Origin: JAYEJW01 sp034716535 | GTDB lineage: Bacteria; Pseudomonadota; Gammaproteobacteria; Chromatiales; Chromatiaceae | Reading direction: 5' to 3' | NCBI GenBank assembly: GCA_034716535.1 | Contig: JAYEJW010000681.1 | Span: 1-19,545, forward strand | Length of the DNA stretch: 19,545 nt | Shown: positions 12,066-19,545 of the stretch, piece after piece | How the letters are laid out: each line of letters opens with the position of its first letter | How positions within the stretch are numbered: the stretch's first letter is position 1 | Program-made: the position numbers and the translations under genes | The notes under the pieces: model-generated | What the model was told of the DNA's origin: nothing | Database searches by the model: none | The model's input: only the letters and a program-made list of their open reading frames with translations

Positions 12066-13154
12066 CTAACCGGTCGGGACAGGCGTGTCGCCCCGGGGCA
12101 TCGAAGCGGGCCCCTCGGGGCAGAACTGCTCCAAGTGCTGCGATCCAGGTTTCACCTCCTCTCCAGAGGGCAGTGCGGCGTGGGGATCCGTCAGCCATGC
12201 CGCGATGTCGGCCATCACGCGCTCTCCCTGGAGGTCCCGGGTCAGCATGTGCCAGCCGTCCCGGTAGATCGCCAGCCGCAGTCGGGATTGGCCCTCCGGC
12301 AGCGTATCGAGCATGACGCAGAAGGCGCGCCTGGGAATGATCTCGTCACGCGCGCCGTACAGCACCAACGCGGGTCGGGACAGATATCCTGCGGCGGAGG
12401 ATGCCCGGTCCATCATGTTTGTGATGCCCCAGAGGGCGTCGACGCGGGTCTTCTTGATGACCAATGGGTCGGCGCTGTAGGTGCGCAGCATGTCCAGGTT
12501 GTCCGAAGGGCGGATGTCAAGGCCGCGCCCGGTGAGCTCGAGCCAAGGGACCGTGGACGAGGCGGCCCAGAGGCCGAAGCGCTGCAGGGGGTTCATGGTG
12601 TCTCGGGGCCAGACCGCGGGCGCCACCAGTATGATCCCATCGGCCGCCGTCGCGTGTGCCGCAGCGGCCATGACCACCGCCCCGCCCATGCTCTCGCCGA
12701 GGAGGTAGAGCGGCAGCTCGGTGTGGCGCCGGCGAAGCAGGGTGGTGAGTGTGATCAGATCCGCGATCATCCGGTCCTCGCCCGCCCAGCGTCCACGCTG
12801 GGCGGTCGCGCCGAAACCGCGCTGGTCGTAGGCGTAGGTCAGGATGTTGCTGGCCGCCAGGTAAGGACCCAATCCAGCGAAGGCGTTGCCGTAGTCGTTG
12901 AAGCCGTGGAGCGCCAGTACCAACGCCGTTGCCCCCTGCGCCTGCCCCCAGTGTCGCAACGGGAGCTGGTAGCCGTCGTCCATGACGGCCTTCTCCACGG
13001 TCAGCCGAGGCAGCCGGAACTCGCCCCGTTGCTCCTGTAGCCGCGGGGCGGTGCAGCCGGCGAGGATGAGGAGCCAGCCGATCAGGAGCGAGAAGAAAGC
13101 GGTTGTCCGATTGGGCCGTACGCTTCTGCGCGGCGCGCTTGCCGTGGCCCTCAT
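12066..13154 (-). CDS. Lipoprotein alpha/beta hydrolase (monoacylglycerol lipase / lysophospholipase PldB-like)
   Basis: A 362-residue hydrolase. The N-terminus has a basic region, hydrophobic FFSLLIGWLLI and lipobox LAGC with Cys34, so it is predicted to be a membrane-anchored lipoprotein. The hydrolase domain follows the Hydrolase_4/PldB pattern: oxyanion HGFNDYG (83-89), YDQRGFG (109-115), nucleophile elbow GESMGG with Ser155, acid Asp270 in YGARDEIIP and base His302 in RDGWHML. Likely substrates are mono- or lysoglycerolipid esters in the envelope. The start at 13154 is chosen because it places the signal peptide directly at the N-terminus; the frame is open to 13283 with non-signal residues. 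No strong Shine-Dalgarno is seen. It follows another alpha/beta hydrolase gene by 116 bp. The C-terminal 35 residues are Pro-rich and beyond the usual fold. Confidence 0.88.
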   Translation of the reverse strand: MRATASAPRRSVRPNRTTAFFSLLIGWLLILAGCTAPRLQEQRGEFRLPRLTVEKAVMDDGYQLPLRHWGQAQGATALVLALHGFNDYGNAFAGLGPYLAASNILTYAYDQRGFGATAQRGRWAGEDRMIADLITLTTLLRRRHTELPLYLLGESMGGAVVMAAAAHATAADGIILVAPAVWPRDTMNPLQRFGLWAASSTVPWLELTGRGLDIRPSDNLDMLRTYSADPLVIKKTRVDALWGITNMMDRASSAAGYLSRPALVLYGARDEIIPRRAFCVMLDTLPEGQSRLRLAIYRDGWHMLTRDLQGERVMADIAAWLTDPHAALPSGEEVKPGSQHLEQFCPEGPASMPRGDTPVPTG

Positions 13155-13270
13155 GCCTACGAAGGGCCGACCTGCAGTCGGGAGACGCCTGGATTGGAGG
13201 GCTTTCGGGGGCACGCGAGAATAGGCAGTATGGACATCCCAATGCTCTGGGTTCGCCGGCCGAGACAAGG

Positions 13271-14149
13271 CTAATCGTCCCACCGGCGGCTCTCTCCGCG
13301 TCTTGGCAGCGTCGCGATGAACTCTCCCAATGCCTGCTCGTATGCCGGCTGGGAGACGATGAACCCCTGGTTATGGCCCCCGCGCAGCTCGACGAACCGC
13401 TTGGGCTCCGGCGCGGCCTCGTAGAGCTTGCGGCCGAGGCGGTAGGGGATGATGTCGTCGTCCGGACTGTGGAGCACGAGCACCGGACAGTCCACCCTCT
13501 GCAGGTATGCGGCCGCGTCGAACCGATAGCGCAGGACCACCAACCAGGACAGCAGCGGGAAGATGGCGCGGGCCGCGTCGCCGGCAGAGCTGAAGCTGGA
13601 CTCCAGGATCAGGCCGCCGGGCCGCTCCACCGATGCCAGCTCTGCCGCGACCACACCGCCCAGGGAACGGCCGAAGAGGACAATGTGGGCCGGTGAGATC
13701 CCCCTTTCGTCGGTGAGGTAGCGCCAGGCGGCTCGGGCATCGAGGTACAGGCCCTGCTCGCCGGGTGAGCCCCCGCTCCGGCCGTAGCCGCGGTAGTCGA
13801 TGATGAAGACATTGAGTCCGAGGCGATGGAAGATGGCGATCGATTCGCCCCGGTGGGAAATGTTGCCCGCGTTGCCATGGAAGAACAGCAGCACGCGATC
13901 CGAGCCGCTGCGCGGGATGAACCAACCGTGCAACTGCACATCGTCCTCCGTGCGCAGGGTCACATCCTCGTAATCGAGCCCCCAGTCCCTTGGTGTCATC
14001 TCCAGGGCGGCCAGCGGAAAGAAGATCATGCCGGGTTGGGAGAGGAACATGAACCCGTTGAGCAGGGCCAAACCGGCGATGACGGAGGCGAGGGATCCGG
14101 CAATGTTCACCTGCTCGATGGCCCCATTTCGCCGTCGACGTAGAGCCAT
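13271..14149 (-). CDS. Membrane-anchored alpha/beta hydrolase, Bem46/ABHD13-like
   Basis: A 292-residue protein with an N-terminal membrane anchor (about residues 16-48, IAGSLASVIAGLALL then FMFLSQPGMIFFP), followed by a serine hydrolase domain. Landmarks are LFFHGNAGN (oxyanion region, 88-96), DYRGYGRSGG (118-127), GRSLGG with Ser162, acid Asp231 in HSPDDDIIP and base His259 in RGGHNQGF. This is the fold of the Bem46/YqiK-type esterases with unknown natural substrates. Two starts compete. ATG at 14149 overlaps the end of ychJ by 43 nt and supplies four arginines before the anchor. GTG at 14110 overlaps the ychJ TGA as GTGA, a common coupling arrangement. Neither has a clear Shine-Dalgarno. 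Translational coupling with ychJ is likely either way. Confidence 0.88.
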   Translation of the reverse strand: MALRRRRNGAIEQVNIAGSLASVIAGLALLNGFMFLSQPGMIFFPLAALEMTPRDWGLDYEDVTLRTEDDVQLHGWFIPRSGSDRVLLFFHGNAGNISHRGESIAIFHRLGLNVFIIDYRGYGRSGGSPGEQGLYLDARAAWRYLTDERGISPAHIVLFGRSLGGVVAAELASVERPGGLILESSFSSAGDAARAIFPLLSWLVVLRYRFDAAAYLQRVDCPVLVLHSPDDDIIPYRLGRKLYEAAPEPKRFVELRGGHNQGFIVSQPAYEQALGEFIATLPRRGESRRWDD

Positions 14150-14505
14150 TGTCCGTCCCGCCGCAGGAAGCGGCTCAGCTCGTGGAGCCGATGGGCGCGC
14201 TCGCCGATCTTGTACCGGGCGACGAACTCCACCCTGCCCTCGTTGTCGTCGACGCCGCCTGCCTGGGTCCGCAGGATACTGAGTCCGAGCCAGGTCACCG
14301 CCTCGTCAAGTCCCGCGTTCTCACGCCGAGTGGTTGGGTGCCAGGTAGCGCTCAGATAGTCCTCGCGTCCCAAGGTATAAGCCGTGTACCGGGCGCGCAT
14401 GAGCTGCTCTGCCGTGTCCGGTTGCCTGCCCTGATCGATGAAGCGCCCGCAGCAGGCCCCGAAGGTAATTCCCGTTCCGCACGGGCAGTCTGGATCTGAT
14501 TTCAT
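14107..14505 (-). CDS. ychJ: YchJ family protein with N-terminal SEC-C zinc motif
   Basis: A 132-residue cytoplasmic protein of the YchJ (UPF0225) family. The N-terminus DPDCPCGTGITFGACCGRF holds the metal-binding SEC-C set Cys7, Cys9, Cys18 and Cys19. The NTF2-like core follows with LMRARYTAYTLGREDYL, TWHP, WLGL and FVARYKIGERAHRLHELSRF, and ends at GQWLYVDGEMG. E. coli YchJ (about 152 aa) carries a second SEC-C motif at the C-terminus; here the protein stops just before it. No biochemical function is known to me beyond likely zinc binding. It is 44 bp downstream of the RND pump gene on the same strand and overlaps the following hydrolase gene. Confidence 0.88.
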   Translation of the reverse strand: MKSDPDCPCGTGITFGACCGRFIDQGRQPDTAEQLMRARYTAYTLGREDYLSATWHPTTRRENAGLDEAVTWLGLSILRTQAGGVDDNEGRVEFVARYKIGERAHRLHELSRFLRRDGQWLYVDGEMGPSSR

Positions 14506-14549
14506 AGTATGCTGTTGGCAATTTCCTTCAGTCGTTGTGCGTCCTTGGT

Positions 14550-17500
14550 TCAGGCCTCTGCCGCTGCTCCGGCCATCGGAACGCGCTTCTCCTTGGGCGA
14601 CAGCAGCATATAAAACGCCGGTACCACGAACAGGGTGAACAGGGTGCCGATACCGAGCCCGCTGGCGATGACCAGCCCGATGTGGAAGCGGCTGACCGCG
14701 CCGGGACCCGCGGCCATCAGCAGGGGCACCATGGCCACCACCATGGAGACGGTGGTCATGAGGATCGGACGCAGCCGGATGCGCGAGGCCCGCTCCACCG
14801 CCTCACGCTTGTCCAGTCCCTCGTGGATCCGCAACTGGTTGGCGAACTCCACGATCAGGATGCCGTTCTTGGCGACCAGTCCGATAAGGGTGATCAGTCC
14901 CACCTGGGTGTAGATGTTGATGCTGGCGAACCCGAGGGTGAGGAATGCCATGGCCCCGGCGATGGACATGGGGACAGAGACCAGGATGATGAACGGATCG
15001 CGCCAGCTCTCGAACTGGGCCGCAAGCACCAGATAGATGACCAGGAGGGACATGAAGAAGGTGATCACGAGTGCGCTGCCCTGTTGGGCGTACTGGCGAG
15101 ACTCGCCCAGATAATCCCAAGCATAGCCTCTGGGCAGAATCTCGCGGGCCTGGTCCTCCAGGAAGGCGATGGCGTCGCCGAGGGGGACTCCCGGCGCCAG
15201 AATGCCCTCGACGGTGAGGGCATTGAGCTGCTGGAACTGGGTGCGCTTGCTGGGCTCGACGCTGTTCTCGAAGCGTACCAGGTTTGCGAGGGGGACCAGC
15301 TCGCCGCCGGCGGAACGCAGGTAGTAGTCGTCGAGCATGGCCGGGTCGAGCCGGAACCCACGCGACACCTGAGGGATGACCTCGTAGCTGCGCTCCGCCA
15401 GGCTGAACCGGTTGACGTACCCGTCTCCCAGCATGACGGAGAGGCTGCGCCCGATCTCCCGCATATCGATCCCGAGATCACCCGCGCGGTTGCGGTCGAT
15501 CAGGATCGTGGTCTTGGGCCGGGTGAGCTCGATGGCCTTGCGGAGGAACAGAAACTTGCCGCTTCCGATGGCGCGGCCGACGAGCTCGCCTCCGAGCTGA
15601 TCCAGCTCCTCGTACCCGGCGTCGGTTGTGATGACGAACTGCATCGGAAGGCCGCGGCCTGCGGCGGGCAGGCTGGGTCGCGGGAAGGCCGCCACGCTCA
15701 TTCCCGCAACCTGGCCGAGCTTGCCCTGAAGCTCCGGGTGGATCTCCATCTGGGAGCGCTCCCGTTCGGTGGTCGAGGGCATCTTGAAGCCGCCGAAGGT
15801 GACGCTGGGATCGCCCCCGAAGCCAACCAGGATGAAGCTCTCGTGGTACTCGGGAAAGGTCTCGAAGATGTCGACGATCTGATCCGCGTAGACGCGGTTG
15901 TATTCGACCGTGGCGGTCTGGGGCGCCACCGCCTGGAAGAACAGGATGCTCTGGTCCTCGGTGGGGGCGAGCTCGTTCTTGCTCGTGATGAACATGAACC
16001 AGATGCTCGCCAACACGATGACGGCAAACAGGAGCATGACGGGTGGGTGCTCCAGCACCCCGTGCAGTGAGCGCTGGTAACGGGCCGAAAGCCAGTCGAA
16101 GAAGTGCTCGACGCCGCGTTCGAAACGTCCAGCACTGCCGGCGGGTCGAAGCACCTTGCCGCTGAGCATGGGCGACAGGGTCAGGGCGACCACGCCTGAG
16201 ACGAGCACCGCCGCGGCCAGGGAGAAGGCGAATTCGGTGAACAGGGTGCCCACCAGACCGCCCATGAAGCCGATGGGCGCATAGACGGCGACGAGGGTCG
16301 TGGTCATGGCGATGATGGGAACCGCCAGCTCGCGCGCCCCCTTTATGGCCGCCTGGGTCCCGGTTTCCCCCTGCTCGATGTGGCGGTGCACGTTCTCCAC
16401 GACGACGATGGCGTCGTCCACCACCAGTCCGATGGCCAGCACCATCGCAAGGAGGGTAAGCAGATTGATCGAGAATCCCAGCACAAGCATCAGGAAGGCC
16501 CCACCAATGAGGGACAGGGGTACGGCCACAGCGGGCACCAGGGCGGCGCGGATCGAGCCCAGGCTGAGAAAGATCACGAGAAGGACGATCAGTATGGCCT
16601 CGCCGAGGGTCTTGAAGACCTCGTTGATGGAGTCGCGGATGAAGACACTGGCGTCATAGGGAATGTGCGCATCCAGGCCGCTCGGCAGCTGGGTACGTAT
16701 CTCGGGCAAGAGCTCGTGAACCCGCTCCGCCACCCTGAGCGGGTTTTCCCCCGGGGCCTGCTCGATGCCCACGAAGATGGCCGGGATGCCCTTGTAGAGG
16801 GTGGTGGTCTCGTAGTCCTCGGCCCCGAGCTCCACCTCTGCGATGTCGCGCAGGCGAACCAGCGTGTTCCCGTCGGAAAGCACCACCAGGTTGCGGAAGT
16901 CCGGCACCCGGCTCACATCCGTGGTGGCCGCGAGATCCACGGAGAAATAGCGGTCCTTGAGCTTTCCCACGCCGGAAAGGTAATTGTTCCGGCGCAGGAC
17001 CTCCTCCACGTCCGTGGCGGTCACCCCCAGGGAGGCCATGCGCTTGGGGTCGAGCCAGATGCGCATGGCGAAGGTCTTGTTGCCGATGAGCTGGGCCTTG
17101 GCCACTCCCGGCAGCGCCTGGAGTTGCGGTTGCACGACGCGTATCAGGTAGTCGGTGATCTGGGACAGCGTCATGGACTGGCTGTAGAAGGCCAGGTACA
17201 TGAGCGCGGTGGGATCGCCGGTTATCGAGTCGATGACGGGATCCTCCGCCTCCGCCGGAAGCACATTGCGTTGGCTCGCCACCTTGGCTTGGATCTCCGA
17301 GACAGCGGCCTTGGGGTCGTAGTTGAGCTCCATATGGGCCTCGATGGTAGAGAGACCCTGAACGCTGGTGGAGGAGAGGTAATCGATTCCGTCCGCTTCG
17401 GCGATGGCCTGTTGCAGCGGCGTGGTGATAAAGCTCTTGACCAGATCGCTGCCCGCGCCCGGGTAGCGAGTGGTGACGGTCACAACCGTGTCGCTGGTCT

Positions 17501-17615
17501 CCGGATACTGGCGTACCTCCAGGCTGATGATGGCGCGCAGGCCGATGACCAGGATTAGCAGGCTGATCACGCTGGCCAGCACCGGGCGGTGGATAAAGAC
17601 GTCTGTGAATTTCAT
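14550..17615 (-). CDS. RND multidrug efflux pump, inner-membrane subunit (HAE1 family)
   Basis: The full-length 1021-residue proton-driven exporter takes substrates from the periplasm and inner membrane and passes them to an outer-membrane channel. It opens MKFTDVFIHRPVLASVISLL like MexF/VexD-type pumps, not like metal pumps. The proton-relay residues are intact: Asp400 and Asp401 in GLVVDDAIVVVENVH (TM4) and Lys916 in LVAKNGILIVEFAN (TM10). Two large periplasmic loops lie at about 30-335 and 545-845. TM helices cluster at 335-545 and 845-1005. Drug rather than metal export is inferred from DD instead of the CusA-type charged motif. The start lies 61 bp after the fusion-protein gene; no strong Shine-Dalgarno is visible. 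No outer-membrane factor or TetR/MarR regulator gene is adjacent in the window. Confidence 0.95.
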   Translation of the reverse strand: MKFTDVFIHRPVLASVISLLILVIGLRAIISLEVRQYPETSDTVVTVTTRYPGAGSDLVKSFITTPLQQAIAEADGIDYLSSTSVQGLSTIEAHMELNYDPKAAVSEIQAKVASQRNVLPAEAEDPVIDSITGDPTALMYLAFYSQSMTLSQITDYLIRVVQPQLQALPGVAKAQLIGNKTFAMRIWLDPKRMASLGVTATDVEEVLRRNNYLSGVGKLKDRYFSVDLAATTDVSRVPDFRNLVVLSDGNTLVRLRDIAEVELGAEDYETTTLYKGIPAIFVGIEQAPGENPLRVAERVHELLPEIRTQLPSGLDAHIPYDASVFIRDSINEVFKTLGEAILIVLLVIFLSLGSIRAALVPAVAVPLSLIGGAFLMLVLGFSINLLTLLAMVLAIGLVVDDAIVVVENVHRHIEQGETGTQAAIKGARELAVPIIAMTTTLVAVYAPIGFMGGLVGTLFTEFAFSLAAAVLVSGVVALTLSPMLSGKVLRPAGSAGRFERGVEHFFDWLSARYQRSLHGVLEHPPVMLLFAVIVLASIWFMFITSKNELAPTEDQSILFFQAVAPQTATVEYNRVYADQIVDIFETFPEYHESFILVGFGGDPSVTFGGFKMPSTTERERSQMEIHPELQGKLGQVAGMSVAAFPRPSLPAAGRGLPMQFVITTDAGYEELDQLGGELVGRAIGSGKFLFLRKAIELTRPKTTILIDRNRAGDLGIDMREIGRSLSVMLGDGYVNRFSLAERSYEVIPQVSRGFRLDPAMLDDYYLRSAGGELVPLANLVRFENSVEPSKRTQFQQLNALTVEGILAPGVPLGDAIAFLEDQAREILPRGYAWDYLGESRQYAQQGSALVITFFMSLLVIYLVLAAQFESWRDPFIILVSVPMSIAGAMAFLTLGFASINIYTQVGLITLIGLVAKNGILIVEFANQLRIHEGLDKREAVERASRIRLRPILMTTVSMVVAMVPLLMAAGPGAVSRFHIGLVIASGLGIGTLFTLFVVPAFYMLLSPKEKRVPMAGAAAEA

Positions 17616-17676
17616 GGTTAGAAATGCGCGGGTTTCGGCGACAGCTGAGGCCCGATGGATGGACCGCCGAGCTGGC

Positions 17677-18771
17677 TCATGGCCCCATGGGCGCGTCCGC
17701 CGGCGGCACGACCGAGTTGTCGATCTGCACCGGCTGGCCGTTGCGCAACTTGACCTGACCGGCCATCACGACGCGGTCACCGGCTGTCAGGCCCTCGAGG
17801 ATCTCCACGCGTCCTCCGTGGACTTGGCCGGTGGTCACCTGACGGCGGTGCACCAGGTTCTGGTCGTCCTGCTCCTCGATCAGGAACACGGTATCGCCAT
17901 AGGGGGCGAAGGTGATGGCGATGCGCGGCAAGGTGAGCAGTTTCTCGCGAGCGGGGAGCAGGGTGCTGACCTCCGCGAACATCCCCGGGCGCAGCAGGCG
18001 TTGCGGGTTTTCCAGGGTGGCGCGTACCTTGACTGTGCGGGTCTTTTCCTCGACCCCGGGGTTGATGGCATCGATCGTGCCTTGAAACTCCCGATTCGGG
18101 TAGGCGGCGACCTTCACCACCACTTGTTTGCCCACGGCGATCCGTGGCAGATGGTGCTCCGGCAGGGCGTAGTCGACGAAGATGGGGTCAAGGGCTTCCA
18201 GGGGGACGATCTGCGACCCAGGCGGCAAATACTCTCCCAGGTCGACGATGCGGATGCCCAGCTTACCGTCGAACGGGGCGGCAATGCGCTTCTTGTCGAT
18301 CGCCGCCTCCTTTGCCGCGACCGCGGCGTCTGCGCCGTCGAGCTCTGCCTTGGCCTCGTCGTACTCGGACTGGGAGGCGGAACGGTCCTTCAAGAGCTTG
18401 GCGAAACGCCTGAGCTTGATCTGCGCCAGATTGCTCTGGGCGATGAGCCCCTTGAGGTCCGCTTGATCCACGCTGTCGTCGAGCTGGATCAGCAGGTCGC
18501 CCTTTTCGACGGTCTGTCCCGATTCGAAGTGGATCTCCCGGACCTGTCCCGATACCTCGTTGGTGACAAAGATGCCCTGGTTGGCGATGAGGCTGCCGAT
18601 GGCGGTGAGCCGGGGCTGCCAGTCCTCCTGCTGTACCTGTGCAACCGCCACGACCGGCGAAGGCGGCGGGCCACCCATGGCCGCCTGTTGCTGCTGGTAG
18701 TGTTTCCAGCCGAAGATACCGCCCAGGATCAGGCCCAGGAAGAGGATCACGAGGAGAAGGCGGAGGACCAT
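17677..18771 (-). CDS. RND efflux periplasmic adaptor (membrane fusion protein)
   Basis: A 364-residue adaptor joining the RND pump to its outer-membrane channel. A single N-terminal membrane anchor (about 3-22, LRLLLVILFLGLILGGIFGW) lacks a lipobox, so it is anchored by the helix. Next come the first lipoyl half (about 66-100, NEVSGQVREIHFESGQTVEKG), a short alpha-hairpin (about 101-160, Ala/Lys/Glu-rich), and the second lipoyl half (IAAPFDGKLGIRIVDLGEYL, 163-182). A beta-barrel and membrane-proximal domain complete the protein (VEILEGLTAGDRVV near the end). The domain order and length fit the MexH/VexC-like HlyD group. The short hairpin suggests an open-ended channel partner. It precedes the pump gene and lies about 105 bp after cysZ. 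The ribosome-binding site is weak. Confidence 0.93.
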   Translation of the reverse strand: MVLRLLLVILFLGLILGGIFGWKHYQQQQAAMGGPPPSPVVAVAQVQQEDWQPRLTAIGSLIANQGIFVTNEVSGQVREIHFESGQTVEKGDLLIQLDDSVDQADLKGLIAQSNLAQIKLRRFAKLLKDRSASQSEYDEAKAELDGADAAVAAKEAAIDKKRIAAPFDGKLGIRIVDLGEYLPPGSQIVPLEALDPIFVDYALPEHHLPRIAVGKQVVVKVAAYPNREFQGTIDAINPGVEEKTRTVKVRATLENPQRLLRPGMFAEVSTLLPAREKLLTLPRIAITFAPYGDTVFLIEEQDDQNLVHRRQVTTGQVHGGRVEILEGLTAGDRVVMAGQVKLRNGQPVQIDNSVVPPADAPMGP

Positions 18772-18876
18772 GGGCTTGTCGGCGGATATCCGTTGTTACC
18801 TAGAGCGCCTTTGCTCTGAGTCGAAGATGGGCGGCCGGGTTCCAGCGCGCGCGGAAAAGCTCCGAATCTGCAAACC

Positions 18877-19545
18877 CTAAGGGTTCTTGACCGGCGCCCC
18901 CCCTGATTTCGTTTCAGCCAATTCCCGCACCCACATCGCGGTTGCGCCTGCCACGGCGCTGGGCATGACGATGAAGTTCACAACGGGGATCATCGTCAAT
19001 CCTGCGGTGGCGGCACCGAAACCCAGTCCAAGCAGCCGCCGGTTGCGCAGCCGCGCCCGCATCTCGCGAAACTTGAGCCCGTGATTGCCCATCGGGTAGT
19101 CGGAGTACTCCACCGTGAGCATCCATGCCGTGTACAGAAACCACAGGACCGGCGCGGTCGCATTAATTCCCGGTATCAGGAACAGAAACAGGAAGGGAAT
19201 CGCCCAAAGCAAAGCATAGAGTAGCTTCCTGAGCTCGTCGAAGAGCGTCGGGACCAGCTCGAGCATTGCCTTCTTGAGCCCGCCCCCCTCGCTCAGGGGC
19301 CGGCCGGTGAGATGCAGCTCCACCTTCTCAGCCAGCAGGCTATTGAACGGGGCGGCAAACAGGTTCGCGACCAGCGTGAAGCTGTAGAAGACCACTATAA
19401 AAAGCGCAAGGACGAACAGAGGCCAGAGTATCCAGTCCAACCACTGTAGCCAGGACGGGATCTTGGACTCCATCCAGACGATGAAGGACTCGAACTGTAG
19501 GACACCGTAGTAGATGGCGGCGGAGAACACCAGGATGTTGATCAG
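18877..19545 (-). CDS. cysZ: CysZ/EI24-family membrane protein (sulfate permease-like), start cut by right edge
   Basis: The frame is open from the right edge (reading LINILVFSAAIYYGVLQF) to the TAG at 18877, about 222 codons in the window. CysZ proteins are about 245-255 aa, so roughly the first 25-30 residues lie outside. CysZ moves sulfate across the inner membrane to supply cysteine synthesis. The recognisable pieces are the LINIL segment, a long helix WLQWLDWILWPLFVLALFIV, the conserved ANLFAAPFNSLLAEKVE and a Gly-Arg-Pro loop. Later are EYSDYPMGNHGLKFREMRA, the hallmark (D/E)YP block, and a final hydrophobic pair. At least four membrane-embedded segments are visible. The pump genes follow on the same strand after 105 bp; whether they share a transcript is unclear. 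Confidence 0.88.
   Translation of the reverse strand: MINILVFSAAIYYGVLQFESFIVWMESKIPSWLQWLDWILWPLFVLALFIVVFYSFTLVANLFAAPFNSLLAEKVELHLTGRPLSEGGGLKKAMLELVPTLFDELRKLLYALLWAIPFLFLFLIPGINATAPVLWFLYTAWMLTVEYSDYPMGNHGLKFREMRARLRNRRLLGLGFGAATAGLTMIPVVNFIVMPSAVAGATAMWVRELAETKSGGAPVKNP

Noticed and set aside
14535..16070. 511-codon plus-strand open frame opposite the RND pump
   Set aside because: It is a GC-driven antisense shadow of a full-length RND pump with all functional residues. Its translation is Asp/Glu/His/Gly-rich with no domain.
17470..18819. 449-codon plus-strand open frame opposite the fusion protein
   Set aside because: Antisense shadow of the adaptor gene, with no recognisable motifs and no plausible start signal.

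Overview
The window looks like a GC-rich gammaproteobacterial chromosome, most likely of the Chromatiales/Ectothiorhodospiraceae type. The evidence is the set of families: a monofunctional RelA with an EXDD motif, HrpB, a YchJ-family SEC-C protein, a DUF2782 small periplasmic protein, CysZ and a two-gene RND pump. Several short proteins read like conserved hypotheticals of sulfur-oxidising and halophilic gammaproteobacteria. That lineage is inferred from recognition, not from a search. No tRNA, rRNA, CRISPR array, insertion sequence or phage gene was seen.

Layout. Positions 1-500 hold, on the minus strand, the 5' end of a secreted-protein gene that runs off the left edge, and upstream of it a glycine-rich secreted reading frame interrupted by TAG at codon 3. 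An AraC-type regulator (773-1831, plus) follows, with an inverted repeat over its likely promoter. A short exported protein built from two copies of a 43-residue repeat (2151-2537, plus) has a clear sigma70-like promoter and a terminator. The AT-richer gap 2601-3150 has no convincing large gene, but it holds a diverged 48-nt-period duplication, a 25-codon frame with four Asn codons in a row, and a strong intrinsic terminator.

From 3151 nearly everything is on the minus strand: relA, a DUF1015 protein, a heptanucleotide tandem repeat, an AapJ-type amino-acid-binding protein without its permease, and a DUF2782 protein. One 77-residue HMA-like protein (8576-8809) is on the plus strand and ends head to tail-end with hrpB, both stops lying in a single CTAG.

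The right half is a dense minus-strand array. Read in its own direction it runs cysZ (cut by the right edge), an RND membrane fusion protein, the RND pump, ychJ, an anchored alpha/beta hydrolase, a lipoprotein lipase-like hydrolase, a DUF4342 protein, a degenerate receiver-like protein and hrpB. Gaps are short, and ychJ/hydrolase and receiver/hrpB overlap, so much of it may be co-transcribed. The pump genes form one export unit whose outer-membrane partner and regulator are not in view. The most unusual items are the duplicated-repeat exported protein, the terminator-capped element at 2846-2980, and the pseudo-receiver with Glu at the phosphoacceptor position coupled to hrpB.
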